Source: Paraburkholderia phytofirmans OLGA172 (lineage in GTDB: Bacteria; Pseudomonadota; Gammaproteobacteria; Burkholderiales; Burkholderiaceae). Taken from it: a stretch of 64,000 nt of DNA. The notes under the pieces are model-generated. The model worked only from the letters and a program-made list of their open reading frames with translations, was not told where the DNA came from and did no database searches. This document shows, one piece after another, positions 17,567 to 26,128 of this stretch. Within the stretch, counting starts at the first letter, position 1. Each line of letters opens with the position of its first letter. Location of the stretch: positions 4,030,001-4,094,000 of the forward strand of contig NZ_CP014578.1 of assembly GCF_001634365.1 (NCBI RefSeq), in the 5' to 3' direction. The translations under genes were made by a program, and so were the position numbers.

Positions 17567-18558
17567 CGCTTGATCCTGCGGGTTGCCGGTTGCGGGGCAC
17601 GCCAGCCGAGTTCTTCCGAGATCGCACGTGCTTCGCGCTGCACGACCGGAATCAGTTCATCCATGCGTTCGAGCGGCATATACGGAATCGTGCTCGCCAC
17701 CGACAGCGCCGCCACCACTGCGCCTGACGCATCGCGCACCGGCGCCGCGACGCAACGGATCGACGCTTCGTTTTCTTCGAGGTCGAAGGTGTAGCCGCCG
17801 GCGGCGTAGTTGGTCATGCGCTGCATGAAGGTCTGCGCGTTGGGGCGGTTATCCGGCTTGAAACTGACGCTGGCGAGCGCGCGCCGCGATGCCTCGAAAA
17901 GCGATTGCCACGCGTCCGGCACGAGGTCGAGCATCATGGCTTTGCCGATACCCGTCGACGCCAGCGGCATCCGGTGACCGACGCGCGAGCGCATTTCGAG
18001 GCCACGGGTGCCGGGGATCTTGTCGATGTACAGCACGTCATCGCCGTCGCGCACGCCGAGGTGGATCGTATCGAGTGTCTGTTCAGCGAGCGATTCGAGA
18101 TGCGGGCGCGCGACGGCGGTGAGCGGCATCTGCTCGAGCGCGATGGTGCCGAGTTCGATCAGCTTCGGGCCGAGCAGATAGCCGCCTTGCACTTGCCGCA
18201 AATAGCGCGCCTGCACGAGGCTGCTCACTAGCCGGTGCGTGGTGCTACGGGTCGTGCCGAGCGCGGCGCCGAAGGTGCGCAGATCGCGCACGCCGGCGGC
18301 GGCGGCTTCCAGAATTGCCAGGCCGCGCAGGAGCGTTTGCGTGCCGGCTTGTTGCGGCGTGATGTCTAGCAGCGTGCTTGGCAGCGCGATTTCGTCGGTC
18401 ACGGGCAGTTGCGCGCTGGCGCGCGGGGTTTTGGCGGCGTTCGCGCTATTGACGGCGTTCGCGGCCGGTTGCGGCGCTGCGCGGGTCGCGTGATCGGCTG
18501 ACGGCGCCAGATCGGTTTCGGACGCGCCGGCGGCGTGAGTAGGCATCGCTTTGTTCAT
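17563..18558 (-). CDS. IclR-family transcriptional regulator
   Basis: Probable ligand-responsive regulator of the sugar island. Residues about 75-135 form the winged helix-turn-helix (LLRGLAILEAAAAGVRDLRTFGAALG, then TTRSTTHRLVSSLVQARYL), and 150-325 the IclR effector-binding domain (LESLAEQTLDTIHLGVRDGDDVLYIDKIPG; GKAMMLDLVP; GGYTFDLEENEASIRCVAAPV). An Ala/Pro-rich N-terminal tail of about 70 residues is long for the family; ATG codons at 18558 and 18546 are both possible. It is the first gene of the run and overlaps dgoK, so it is probably autoregulated. Its effector is likely a sugar acid intermediate. Confidence 0.88.
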   Translation of the reverse strand: MNKAMPTHAAGASETDLAPSADHATRAAPQPAANAVNSANAAKTPRASAQLPVTDEIALPSTLLDITPQQAGTQTLLRGLAILEAAAAGVRDLRTFGAALGTTRSTTHRLVSSLVQARYLRQVQGGYLLGPKLIELGTIALEQMPLTAVARPHLESLAEQTLDTIHLGVRDGDDVLYIDKIPGTRGLEMRSRVGHRMPLASTGIGKAMMLDLVPDAWQSLFEASRRALASVSFKPDNRPNAQTFMQRMTNYAAGGYTFDLEENEASIRCVAAPVRDASGAVVAALSVASTIPYMPLERMDELIPVVQREARAISEELGWRAPQPATRRIKR

Positions 18559-18801
18559 GGCGATTGGCTTTTCGGTGGTTTTTTGCGCTTACAGCGCGGG
18601 GCCGGAGAGGAGGCTTCCTTTGCTTGCGGCGCAGGGCGTGTTGCCGGTGGCGCGGGCATGCGGGTGCTGCCTTTGAGGCTTGGGCATGGTTTGGCTTGTC
18701 TCCGGTTTTTTACTTGCTTTCGCTGGTCGCGGGCAGTTTTTCTGGCTCACGGTGCGTGTTGGATTCGATTGTAGGGCGGCTTTTGGGAAAGCTCCAATAT
18801 G

Positions 18802-18816
18802 TGAATGCTTGATTCA
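18802..18816. promoter_or_regulatory. Possible IclR-type operator
   Basis: TGAAT-GCTTG-ATTCA is a perfect 5-5-5 inverted repeat about 245 bases before the iclR start. The geometry resembles operators of IclR-family sugar-acid regulators such as KdgR. On the plus strand TATAAT overlaps its right edge at 18817-18822. No second copy was seen before araF. Confidence 0.35.
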
Positions 18817-19094
18817 TATAATGGGATTTGGCCCTGCCAAGGGCTGGGTTTGATTGCCCATGGGGTGGTTTTTGTTTGTTTGCCTATGGCCGCTGGTCTT
18901 TGCCTTGTTTATGCAAGTGCGGAAACGTAGTGATCGGTTTTGTGAAGTACTCTTCGGCGCGCGCAGCGCCGCCGGAAGTATGACGCCCTTGTCACTGACG
19001 CTTGAGGGTGCGCGAACACCGATTCCAGATGCACCACGACCCTTTGCAAACCACGGCGCCCGCTTAGCATTAGCGGTTTGAGCCGCTTTCTTTG

Positions 19095-19126
19095 CTTACT
19101 TTCTTTGCGGCGGCAAAGAAAGTAAG
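19095..19126. repeat. Perfect 14-bp inverted repeat (intergenic element)
   Basis: CTTACTTTCTTTGC, 4-base loop GGCG, GCAAAGAAAGTAAG. It is immediately preceded by a partial direct copy of its left arm (CTTTCTTTG). No T tail on either strand, so it is not an ordinary terminator. Confidence 0.85.
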
Positions 19127-19169
19127 TGCCTGCCCCGCACAGGGGCGAACGCTAATAAACCACTAACAA

Positions 19170-19232
19170 ATCAAGGAAAGGCACAAAAGCCAGATCAAGG
19201 AAAGGCACCAAAGCCAGATCAAGGAAGAGCCA
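19170..19232. repeat. 24-bp tandem repeat, about 2.6 copies
   Basis: Units starting ATCAAGGAAAGGCAC at 19170, 19194 and 19218; the first two differ at one base and the third is partial. It lies between the inverted repeat and the end of mtgA. Confidence 0.85.
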
Positions 19233-19312
19233 ATACCGCAGGCAAACAGACAAACAAGCGCCGAGCAGGCAACCAACCCAGGCAAACCCCAACGCCGTAG
19301 GCAAAAAGAACC

Positions 19313-20035
19313 TTATTCGGGCAATTCCGCCGCCCCCATCCGCCGTGCAATCACGCGCGACCGTTGAGCCAGATACCCCGATCCCCTGTGCTCATCAAAA
19401 TACTTGGGCTGCGGCAGCATCACAGCCAGCCGGGCCGACTGCCCCGCAGTCAATTTAGCCGCAGAAGTCTTGTAGTAATAATGCGCGGCCGCCTCAGCGC
19501 CATAAACCCCATTCCCCCACTCAACGGAGTTGAGATAAATCTCAAAGATCCGCTGCTTATCCATCAAAGTCTCGAGCATCCACGTAATGATCAATTCCTG
19601 ACCCTTCCGGATATAACTCTTCTCCCGCGATAAAAACAGATTCCGCGCCAACTGCTGGGTAATCGTCGAACCGCCGCGAACAATCTTGCCCTTGGCCTTA
19701 TTCCGCTCCCACGCCTGCAAAATGGCATCCGTCTCGTAGCCATTGTTATTGACGAAGTTCGCGTCTTCGGAAGCGATAATCGCGCGCTTCAGATTGTGTG
19801 AAATCTGCTCATACGGCACCCACGTATGCTGCACCGAAAGATCAGGCCGATCCTGCGCCAACCGCCACGCATCCGACCGCATAAATGCCGTCGACTGAGG
19901 ATTCACGTAATTCCACACCGCGATCTGCGCGAAGTAAAACGCCTGCGTCGCAAGCCACGCAATCGCCACCACAGCGCCCAGATAGAACACCCATCGCCCC
20001 GGACCTGGCCGGCTCGCGCGCCGCGTTGCTGTCAT
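19313..20035 (-). CDS. mtgA: Monofunctional peptidoglycan glycosyltransferase MtgA
   Basis: Inner-membrane enzyme polymerising lipid II into glycan chains without a transpeptidase domain. The 240 residues have one N-terminal membrane anchor ([21 protein letters not shown], about 17-37) and a GT51 domain with [16 protein letters not shown] (catalytic Glu near 88), [17 protein letters not shown] and [15 protein letters not shown] at 20035 is preferred over the TTG at 20053. It lies 72 bases after aroE on the same strand, with a short tandem repeat in the gap. Confidence 0.95.
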   Translation of the reverse strand: MTATRRASRPGPGRWVFYLGAVVAIAWLATQAFYFAQIAVWNYVNPQSTAFMRSDAWRLAQDRPDLSVQHTWVPYEQISHNLKRAIIASEDANFVNNNGYETDAILQAWERNKAKGKIVRGGSTITQQLARNLFLSREKSYIRKGQELIITWMLETLMDKQRIFEIYLNSVEWGNGVYGAEAAAHYYYKTSAAKLTAGQSARLAVMLPQPKYFDEHRGSGYLAQRSRVIARRMGAAELPE

Positions 20036-20052
20036 CGTGCCTGGAGTCCTCA

Positions 20053-20084
20053 AGTCGGTGAGTCGGTGAGTCGGTGAATCGGTG
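20053..20084. repeat. 8-bp tandem repeat, four copies
   Basis: AGTCGGTG repeated three times plus AATCGGTG, between the aroE stop and the mtgA start. It lies just upstream of the mtgA start codon, so copy-number change could alter the spacing of its translation signals. Confidence 0.9.
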
Positions 20085-20107
20085 AGTTCCGGAAAGCAGA
20101 AAGCAGT

Positions 20108-20971
20108 CTAGGCGTGCGACGGCGCCGTCAACAACGCTCGCAACTCCGCCAGCACCGGCGCGCCGTCGGGCCGCACGCCTCGCCACACGTAAAACGATTC
20201 GGCCGCCTGCTCGACCAACATGCCGAGACCATCGGCGCCGCGCGCACCCAGCTTCTGTGCGTGTTCCATGAACACCGTCGGATGCGCGCCGTACATCATG
20301 TCGTAAGCGAGTGTGCCGCTGCCGAACGCGCGGTCGTCGCACTCGGGCAACGAAGCATCCAGACTGCCCGCCGTCGCATTGACGATCACGTCGTACGTGC
20401 CTGCTTCGATCGCTCGCGCGCTGCCGCCGGTCAGACGGCAAGCGGCGTCGCGCGCGGCTTGCGCGAACTGGTCGACGAGCGCCTCGGCCTTCGCCGCCGT
20501 TCGGTTGACGATGGTCAGCGTATGTGGCGCGCGGTCCAGCATCGGCAGCACGACGCCGCGCGCGGCACCGCCAGCACCGAGCAGCAAAATCCGCGCCCCC
20601 TTCAACGAAACGCCGAGATTCACTTCGATATCGCGCACCAGACCAAAGCCGTCCGTGTTGTCGCCGTAGACACCGCTCGCGTCGAACCGCAGTGTGTTTA
20701 CCGCGCCCGCAGCCGCCGCGCGCGGCGACAGCACGTCGGCAAAAGCGTGCGCGTCAAGCTTGAACGGTACGGTGACGTTCATGCCGCGTCCGCCCGCTTC
20801 GATAAAAGCCCGCACGTGCGGCACAAAGGCATCGACCGGTGCCAACAGGTGGCCGTACGCGATCGGCTCGCCGGTCTGCGCAGCAAAGCGGCCATGAATG
20901 AACGGCGATTTGCTATGGCCGACCGGATTGCCGATGACCGCGTAGCGGTCGCGTGATTCGTTGGCGCTCAT
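20108..20971 (-). CDS. aroE: Shikimate dehydrogenase
   Basis: NADPH-dependent reduction of 3-dehydroshikimate in the aromatic amino acid pathway. The 287 residues show IGNPVGHSKSPFIHGRFA near 14 (shikimate-binding Ser pair), NVTVPFKLDAHAFAD near 65 (catalytic Lys), NTDGFGLVRDIE near 105 and the nucleotide motif LGAGGAARGV near 132. The start overlaps the stop of the RNB ribonuclease gene by ATGA, so the two are translationally coupled. Confidence 0.96.
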   Translation of the reverse strand: MSANESRDRYAVIGNPVGHSKSPFIHGRFAAQTGEPIAYGHLLAPVDAFVPHVRAFIEAGGRGMNVTVPFKLDAHAFADVLSPRAAAAGAVNTLRFDASGVYGDNTDGFGLVRDIEVNLGVSLKGARILLLGAGGAARGVVLPMLDRAPHTLTIVNRTAAKAEALVDQFAQAARDAACRLTGGSARAIEAGTYDVIVNATAGSLDASLPECDDRAFGSGTLAYDMMYGAHPTVFMEHAQKLGARGADGLGMLVEQAAESFYVWRGVRPDGAPVLAELRALLTAPSHA

Positions 20972-23076
20972 CGTCCTGGCTCCGCGACATGCTGCTGATC
21001 GGGTGCCGCGTCGCCGGCGCCATTTTCTGCGTCGCCCGGTTCAGCCGCGCCGCCGTCGAGATCGGCTTCCGCCTGGGCCTCGGCTTCGCCTTCGGCGCTT
21101 TCATCCGCCACGTCGATGATTTCCTCTTCGCCCTCGTCGGCTTCTTCAGGCTCGCCGCCGCTCGCCACGGCCGGTGCGTCGAGCACGTGCAACAGGCGCA
21201 CGGACGCTTCGACGGTCAGTTCGTCGATCGACATCACTTCCATTTGCAAGCGGGTGCCACGTGCGTGCACGCCGAGACCCGGCACGTGCAACAGCAGCGG
21301 AATCTCTTCGAGACGCACGAGATCGCCCTTCACCACCGACGCCACCACCTGCTTCCTGTTCTCCTGCTTCAGCCAGCGCAGACACCAGAAGTACTCCATG
21401 CGGCGCTGGTGATCGGCATACGCGGTGTAGGTGTCGTCGAAACCTTGCACGACGGCGAACAGATCGGCGTCCTTCGGCTTGAACGGCGCAGCCAGTTTCG
21501 CGGTCACGCCATGCTGGACGCAAGCGAGCAACTGCCACTGATTCACCAGGTCGACATAGCGGCGCAGCGGCGATGTGCTCCACGCGTATTGCGTGACGCC
21601 CAAGCCTTCATGCGGCGCGGCGTTGGTCTGCATGCGGGTGCGCTTCGGGCCGGTCGGCGCGCCGAACGCGCGTTGCGAACGATAGATGCCCGGCACGCCA
21701 TGGTCGTGCAGGAACGCGCCCCATGACGAGTTGGCGAGAATCGCGAGCTCCGCGACGATCGTGTCGAGCGGCGACCCGCGCCGACGCGGCGTGATCGTGA
21801 TGTGCTCGCCCTCGACATAGAAATTGAAATCGGTGTTGCGCTGCACTTCGCGCCGCAGGCCGTAACCGGCGCGCGCGGTCTGACGCTTTTCAAACAGCGC
21901 CTGCGCGAACGGCCACAGCACGGCGATGTCTTCCTTGTGCGGATAGTCGCCCGTGCCGGCGGCAAGCGCCTCTTCGGTGACCAGTTCGTCCAACGTGTTG
22001 TGGCGCAAATTGTTCTTCACGAACACGCGCTCGGCGCGCGTTTCGCTCGCCACGATTTCCTGCGTTTCGCGATTGATGATCACGTACAGCGACAATGCCG
22101 GCCGCAAGCCGCCTTCAGCCAGCGTAAACGCTTCGACGACGCTATCGGGCAGCATCGTGATCTTGTCGCCCGGCATATAGACGGTCGACAACCGCGTGCG
22201 CGCGATCGCATCGACATCGTCGCCACGCGCAATGCCGAGTGCCGGCGCGGCGATGTGCACGCCGATCCGCACGCGGCCATCGGCCAGATGCTCGACGGAG
22301 AACGCATCGTCGATCTCAGTGGTGGTGATGTCGTCGATCGAGAACGCCTCGACATCGGCTTCCGGCAGATCTTCCGGCAACGCGCCGACCGTCACCGGTG
22401 GAAAACCAGTGCCGTGCGGGAAAAACTCGGAAAGGAATTTCGCTTCGTGCAACGCGCGGGCCGACGGAATACCGCCGCATTCGAGCATCAGCCGCGCCTG
22501 CGAAATGCCGCGCGCCGCTGCCGCGCCTTCGAGCGCCTTGTATTCGATCGTGTTCTTGTCCGGCTTGGTCAGCAAAGCCAGTGCCTTGCTGCCGCTGAAG
22601 CCTTCCGGCAGACGGCCTGCCTTCAGCTCATCTTCGTAACCGGCCTGCACCAGCGCCTGCTGACGCTTGCGCTCCAGCCCGGCGAGCGCCATCTTGAGTT
22701 GCTCCTGCGGCGCGCGCTGGTACATGCCGCGGCCCTTGCGGCGGAAGTACACCGGCGCGCCGTGCATGCGCAGCACCAGCGCCGCCCGCTCGATGGCGCC
22801 GAATGTTTCGCCGAAGTACTCGGCGCCCAGCGTGGCAAACGGGAACTCGTCATCCGGCGCGCATTCCCACAGGAAGTCCAGATCGATGTCCTGCGCGGCG
22901 GCGTCGGCCTGCTGCATCAACTCGCCGGCGGTCGGCTTTTCGAATTCGATCAGTACATCTTTCGCGCGCACCTTGGCGCGCCGGCCGCCCGGCAACTCGA
23001 CCTGAAAAGCATCGCCCTGGCGCGACAGCACGCTGCCCGCCTTGAAACTGCCCGATTCCTCGAAGAAAACGTTCAC
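20968..23076 (-). CDS. RNB-domain (RNase II/R family) exoribonuclease
   Basis: Predicted 3'-to-5' exoribonuclease of 702 residues. The catalytic RNB domain spans about 240-560: FSIDDITTTEIDDAFSVEHL holds the metal-binding aspartates and IARTRLSTVYMPGDKITMLPDSV follows. An N-terminal portion of about 230 residues and a short C-terminal S1-like part (VRLEEIPLLLHVPGLG) frame it. The last 55 residues are very acidic and Ala/Glu-rich, an unstructured tail. The start is GTG at 23076. This form is shorter than RNase R and typical of betaproteobacterial RNB proteins; its in vivo RNA targets are unknown. Confidence 0.88.
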   Translation of the reverse strand: MNVFFEESGSFKAGSVLSRQGDAFQVELPGGRRAKVRAKDVLIEFEKPTAGELMQQADAAAQDIDLDFLWECAPDDEFPFATLGAEYFGETFGAIERAALVLRMHGAPVYFRRKGRGMYQRAPQEQLKMALAGLERKRQQALVQAGYEDELKAGRLPEGFSGSKALALLTKPDKNTIEYKALEGAAAARGISQARLMLECGGIPSARALHEAKFLSEFFPHGTGFPPVTVGALPEDLPEADVEAFSIDDITTTEIDDAFSVEHLADGRVRIGVHIAAPALGIARGDDVDAIARTRLSTVYMPGDKITMLPDSVVEAFTLAEGGLRPALSLYVIINRETQEIVASETRAERVFVKNNLRHNTLDELVTEEALAAGTGDYPHKEDIAVLWPFAQALFEKRQTARAGYGLRREVQRNTDFNFYVEGEHITITPRRRGSPLDTIVAELAILANSSWGAFLHDHGVPGIYRSQRAFGAPTGPKRTRMQTNAAPHEGLGVTQYAWSTSPLRRYVDLVNQWQLLACVQHGVTAKLAAPFKPKDADLFAVVQGFDDTYTAYADHQRRMEYFWCLRWLKQENRKQVVASVVKGDLVRLEEIPLLLHVPGLGVHARGTRLQMEVMSIDELTVEASVRLLHVLDAPAVASGGEPEEADEGEEEIIDVADESAEGEAEAQAEADLDGGAAEPGDAENGAGDAAPDQQHVAEPGR

Positions 23077-23257
23077 TCAATACTCTCGTTCTGACTTGCA
23101 TCCGCCGGCGCGCCCGATTGGGTTCAGCTATCGGTCACTGCGTGCGCGGCACGGCAACGTGTTCGTGGTGGTGGATCCGCAGCGCGATACGCGCGCGCCA
23201 GCGGCATGAATCTGGTGATCCGCAACAGTCTCGCCGCTGGATCGTCGGTCGGGGTCT

Positions 23258-23860
23258 TCAGGCCGCTTCGCGCGGCGCCGGCGGCTCGACGTCTTCGGCA
23301 TCGCAAAAAGCCAGCACTTCGTCGACGTATTGTGCGAATTCGCTGATCGCGTGGTCACTCCCTTCGATCAGCGTAGTGCGCGCGCCCGGATAGTGCGCAA
23401 GCATTTCGCGGTAATCGAGCACTTCGTCGCCGGTGGCGGCCATCAAATAATAGCGTTCAGGCCGCGTAATCGACGCGACGCCGAGCGCGCGGAGCTCGTC
23501 CAGATGATGGGGCTCGACCGTAATGCTGCCGCCGCCATGCCATAACGGCTGTTCGCCGAGATAGGCGCTCAGATCGCGCTGCGGCACGACCGCCGGGTTC
23601 AGCAGCACCGCCGGCCAGCCGTGCTTCTCGGCAAGATACGTGGCGAAGTAGCCGCCGAGCGAACTGCCGATCACCGTCACGTTGTCCGGTTGCGCGGCCG
23701 CCACCAGCGATTCGGCGAGCGCCACGGTCTCAAACGGCGAGACCGGCAGCATCGGGCAGCACCATTCGTCGCTGCGGCCGAGTTCGGCAAGGCGTGCCGC
23801 CAGCACGCGCGCCTTGAACGAATTGGGCGACGAGCGGAAACCGTGCAGATAAAGGATCAC
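23258..23860 (-). CDS. YqiA/YcfP-type alpha/beta-hydrolase esterase
   Basis: A 200-residue small serine hydrolase: ILYLHGFRSSPNSFKA at the start (oxyanion region), VIGSSLGGYFATYLAE nucleophile elbow with Ser near 83, Asp in GDEVLDYREM near 150 and His in EGSDHAISEF near 174, completing the triad. The family is called UPF0227/YqiA and hydrolyses short acyl esters in vitro; the native substrate is unknown. GTG start overlaps the mpl stop (GTGA), so it is co-translated with that cell-wall recycling gene. Confidence 0.88.
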   Translation of the reverse strand: MILYLHGFRSSPNSFKARVLAARLAELGRSDEWCCPMLPVSPFETVALAESLVAAAQPDNVTVIGSSLGGYFATYLAEKHGWPAVLLNPAVVPQRDLSAYLGEQPLWHGGGSITVEPHHLDELRALGVASITRPERYYLMAATGDEVLDYREMLAHYPGARTTLIEGSDHAISEFAQYVDEVLAFCDAEDVEPPAPREAA

Positions 23861-25251
23861 AAATCGCCTCGTGCGGAAAGTGCGTCGAGCAGCTTCTGAT
23901 GCACGCCGCCGAAGCCGCCGTTGCTCATCACCAGAACCTGGTCGCCGGGGCGCGCTGCGTGAACCACAGCCTTGACCAGTGCCTCGATATTGTCGAAAGC
24001 CTGCGCTTTGCCGCCGAGCGGCGCGAGCGCTTCGCCTAGATCCCAGCCGAGTGCGTCGCGGCCGGCCGGCGCGCCGTAGCCGAACACCAGGTCGGCGTCG
24101 GCCAGACTGGTCGGCAATTGCGCTTTCATCACGCCGAGCTTCATGGTGTTCGAGCGCGGCTCCAGCACGGCCAGGATTCGCGTGTTGTCGTGGCCGACGC
24201 GTGCGCGCAGTCCGCCCACCGTGGTCTCGATCGCCGTGGGGTGATGGGCGAAATCGTCGTAGACGGTCACGCCGTCAACGCTGCCGCGCACTTCCATGCG
24301 GCGCTTCACATTCCGGAAGCTCGCCAGCGATTTCGCGGCCTGCGCCGGCGGCACGCCGACATGGCGCGCGGCGGCGATCGCGGCCAGCGCGTTCATGCGG
24401 TTGTGCTCGCCCTGCACCTGCCAGTCGACCACCCCGACGCGCTCACTGTTGTGATACACGGCGAAACGCTCGTCGACCGGCACGCCATCTTCCGCCGGCA
24501 AGGTTTCCCAGCCGCCTTGCACGCCGAAGCGCTCGACTTCGCTCCAGCAACCGCGCGTCAGCACGCGCTCCAGCGCGTCTTCACGACCGTTCGTGACGAT
24601 GCGGCCGATGCCCGGCACCGTGCGGATCAGGTGATGGAACTGCGTTTCGATCGCCGCCAGATCAGGGAAAATATCGGCGTGATCGAACTCGAGATTGTTC
24701 AGGACCGCGGTTTTCGGCCGGTAGTGCACGAATTTGGAACGCTTGTCGAAGAAGGCCGTGTCGTACTCGTCGGCTTCGATCACAAAGAAGCTGGAATCGG
24801 TCAGCCGCGCCGAGACGCCGAAATTCAGCGGCACACCGCCGATCAGGAAGCCCGGATTGAGACCCGCGTCTTCGAGCAGCCAGGTCAGCATCGAACTGGT
24901 GGTGGTCTTGCCGTGCGTGCCGGCCACCGCCAGCACCCACTTGCCGTTCAGCACATGCTCGCCGAGCCACTGCGGACCGGAGACGTAGGGCAGGCCGCGA
25001 TCGAGGATCGCTTCCATCAGCGGGTTGCCGCGCGAGACCACATTGCCGATCACGAACAGATCGGCGTTGAGGCCGTTCAACTGCTCGGCGCCATAACCTT
25101 CGATCAGACGGATGCCTTGCGCCTCGAGCTGCGTGCTCATCGGCGGATAGACGCCGGCGTCGCAGCCCGTCACGGTGTGGCCCGCGCCGCGCGCAAGGAC
25201 CGCGAGTCCGCCCATGAACGTGCCGCAGATACCGAGGATGTGGATGTGCAT
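23857..25251 (-). CDS. mpl: UDP-MurNAc:L-Ala-gamma-D-Glu-mDAP ligase
   Basis: Murein recycling ligase that attaches the recovered tripeptide to UDP-MurNAc. The 464 residues carry the Mur ligase layout: N-terminal MHIHILGICGTFMGGLAVLARGAGH, ATP-binding AVAGTHGKTTTSSML near 110, EADEYDTAFFDKRSKFVHY near 175 and C-terminal VTVYDDFAHHPTAIETTVGGLR near 330. The GICGT start separates Mpl from MurC. I start at 25251, 25 codons inside the longest frame, at the conserved MHIHILG. It pairs with ampD later in the window in the same recycling pathway. Confidence 0.95.
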   Translation of the reverse strand: MHIHILGICGTFMGGLAVLARGAGHTVTGCDAGVYPPMSTQLEAQGIRLIEGYGAEQLNGLNADLFVIGNVVSRGNPLMEAILDRGLPYVSGPQWLGEHVLNGKWVLAVAGTHGKTTTSSMLTWLLEDAGLNPGFLIGGVPLNFGVSARLTDSSFFVIEADEYDTAFFDKRSKFVHYRPKTAVLNNLEFDHADIFPDLAAIETQFHHLIRTVPGIGRIVTNGREDALERVLTRGCWSEVERFGVQGGWETLPAEDGVPVDERFAVYHNSERVGVVDWQVQGEHNRMNALAAIAAARHVGVPPAQAAKSLASFRNVKRRMEVRGSVDGVTVYDDFAHHPTAIETTVGGLRARVGHDNTRILAVLEPRSNTMKLGVMKAQLPTSLADADLVFGYGAPAGRDALGWDLGEALAPLGGKAQAFDNIEALVKAVVHAARPGDQVLVMSNGGFGGVHQKLLDALSARGDL

Positions 25252-25463
25252 AAGCCTGTCGTGCCGCGCGGGCGTATTTTGCGAGGGATGGGAGCGCAGA
25301 GGAGCGGTCGAAACGACCGTCTGCAAAGGACGCTATTGTAACCGACGCCTCCGAATCGCCCTATGAACGGGGCCGCCAGAATGGCCGCCCGCCTCGCCCA
25401 CGCAAAGCACCGGGCGCGCGCCGCCCGGAAAGGACTGTCATCAATCTCTAGTATGATTGAGAG

Positions 25464-26117
25464 ATGGTTCGCAAATCACATTTCGATCCGCAGCGCGTGC
25501 GCGAGGAAATCGCCATCGCGGCTGCCCGGATGATCGCTGAAGACGGTCTGGACTACGCAACGGCCAAGCGTAAAGCGGCACGGCAGGTAGTCGGCGAGAG
25601 TCGTGTTGCCGGCGAATGGCTGCCGGATAACGACCAGATCGAAGAAGAAATCCGTGAATATCAATCGCTTTTCCAGGGTGACAGCCAGCCGGCGCTGTTA
25701 CGGCGCCTACGCCGCATTGCGATCGACTGGATGGAGCGGCTCGCGCCGTTCAACCCGTATCTGACCGGCGCGGTGCTCGGCGGCACAGCCGGCGAACATT
25801 CGGATATTCACCTTCAGGTGTTCTGCGACAACCCGAAAGAAGTCGCGATCTACTTTCTGAACGCCAACATCCAGTATGACGTTTCGGAAACGCGGCATTT
25901 TGCCGGTCGCGGCTACGTCGAGACGCTGAGCTTCCTCTGGCGTCCCACAAACGAAGGGCGCGATGCGGAGCCGGCCGGCATCCACGTCGCCTTGTACGAG
26001 ACCGACGACTTGCGCGGCGCGGTACGGGCCGATGCGCGCGGCCGCACTGCCCGGGCGAATCAGCAGGCGGTTCAGGCGCTGCTCGACAGTAGCGACGTCA
26101 CCCCTTCAACCAATTAG
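25464..26117 (+). CDS. Conserved hypothetical protein, possible nucleotidyltransferase fold
   Basis: A 217-residue soluble protein I cannot assign. The N-terminal 60 residues are helical and basic (VREEIAIAAARMIAEDGLDYATAKRKAARQVVG), and the middle has PYLTGAVLGGTAGEHSDIHLQVF, which resembles the strand-turn of nucleotidyltransferase proteins, although the usual D-x-D catalytic pair is not clear. The C-terminal tail is polar. An inverted repeat (ATCTCT / AGAGAT) overlaps its start. It is 11 bases before a TlpA-like gene and so may share its transcript. Some databases label similar proteins as Mur ligases; the sequence has no such domain. Confidence 0.75.
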   Translation: MVRKSHFDPQRVREEIAIAAARMIAEDGLDYATAKRKAARQVVGESRVAGEWLPDNDQIEEEIREYQSLFQGDSQPALLRRLRRIAIDWMERLAPFNPYLTGAVLGGTAGEHSDIHLQVFCDNPKEVAIYFLNANIQYDVSETRHFAGRGYVETLSFLWRPTNEGRDAEPAGIHVALYETDDLRGAVRADARGRTARANQQAVQALLDSSDVTPSTN

Positions 26118-26128
26118 ACAGACCTGGA

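Larger units (their letters stand above)
18559..19312. other. Repeat-rich intergenic region of 754 bp
   Basis: No supportable protein gene. The iclR side (18559-18850) is G/T-rich and has a possible operator at 18802-18816. The middle carries a 14-bp perfect inverted repeat at 19095-19126, followed by TGCCTGCCCCGCACAGGGGC, and the mtgA side has a 24-bp tandem repeat. The sequence from about 18950 on resembles a dispersed intergenic element I recall from Burkholderia genomes; a genome search would be needed to prove dispersal. Confidence 0.65.

Noticed and set aside
15842..17794. Long plus-strand frame opposite dgoA, dgoK and iclR
   Set aside because: Arg/His-rich antisense shadow spanning three recognised genes; no family motifs.
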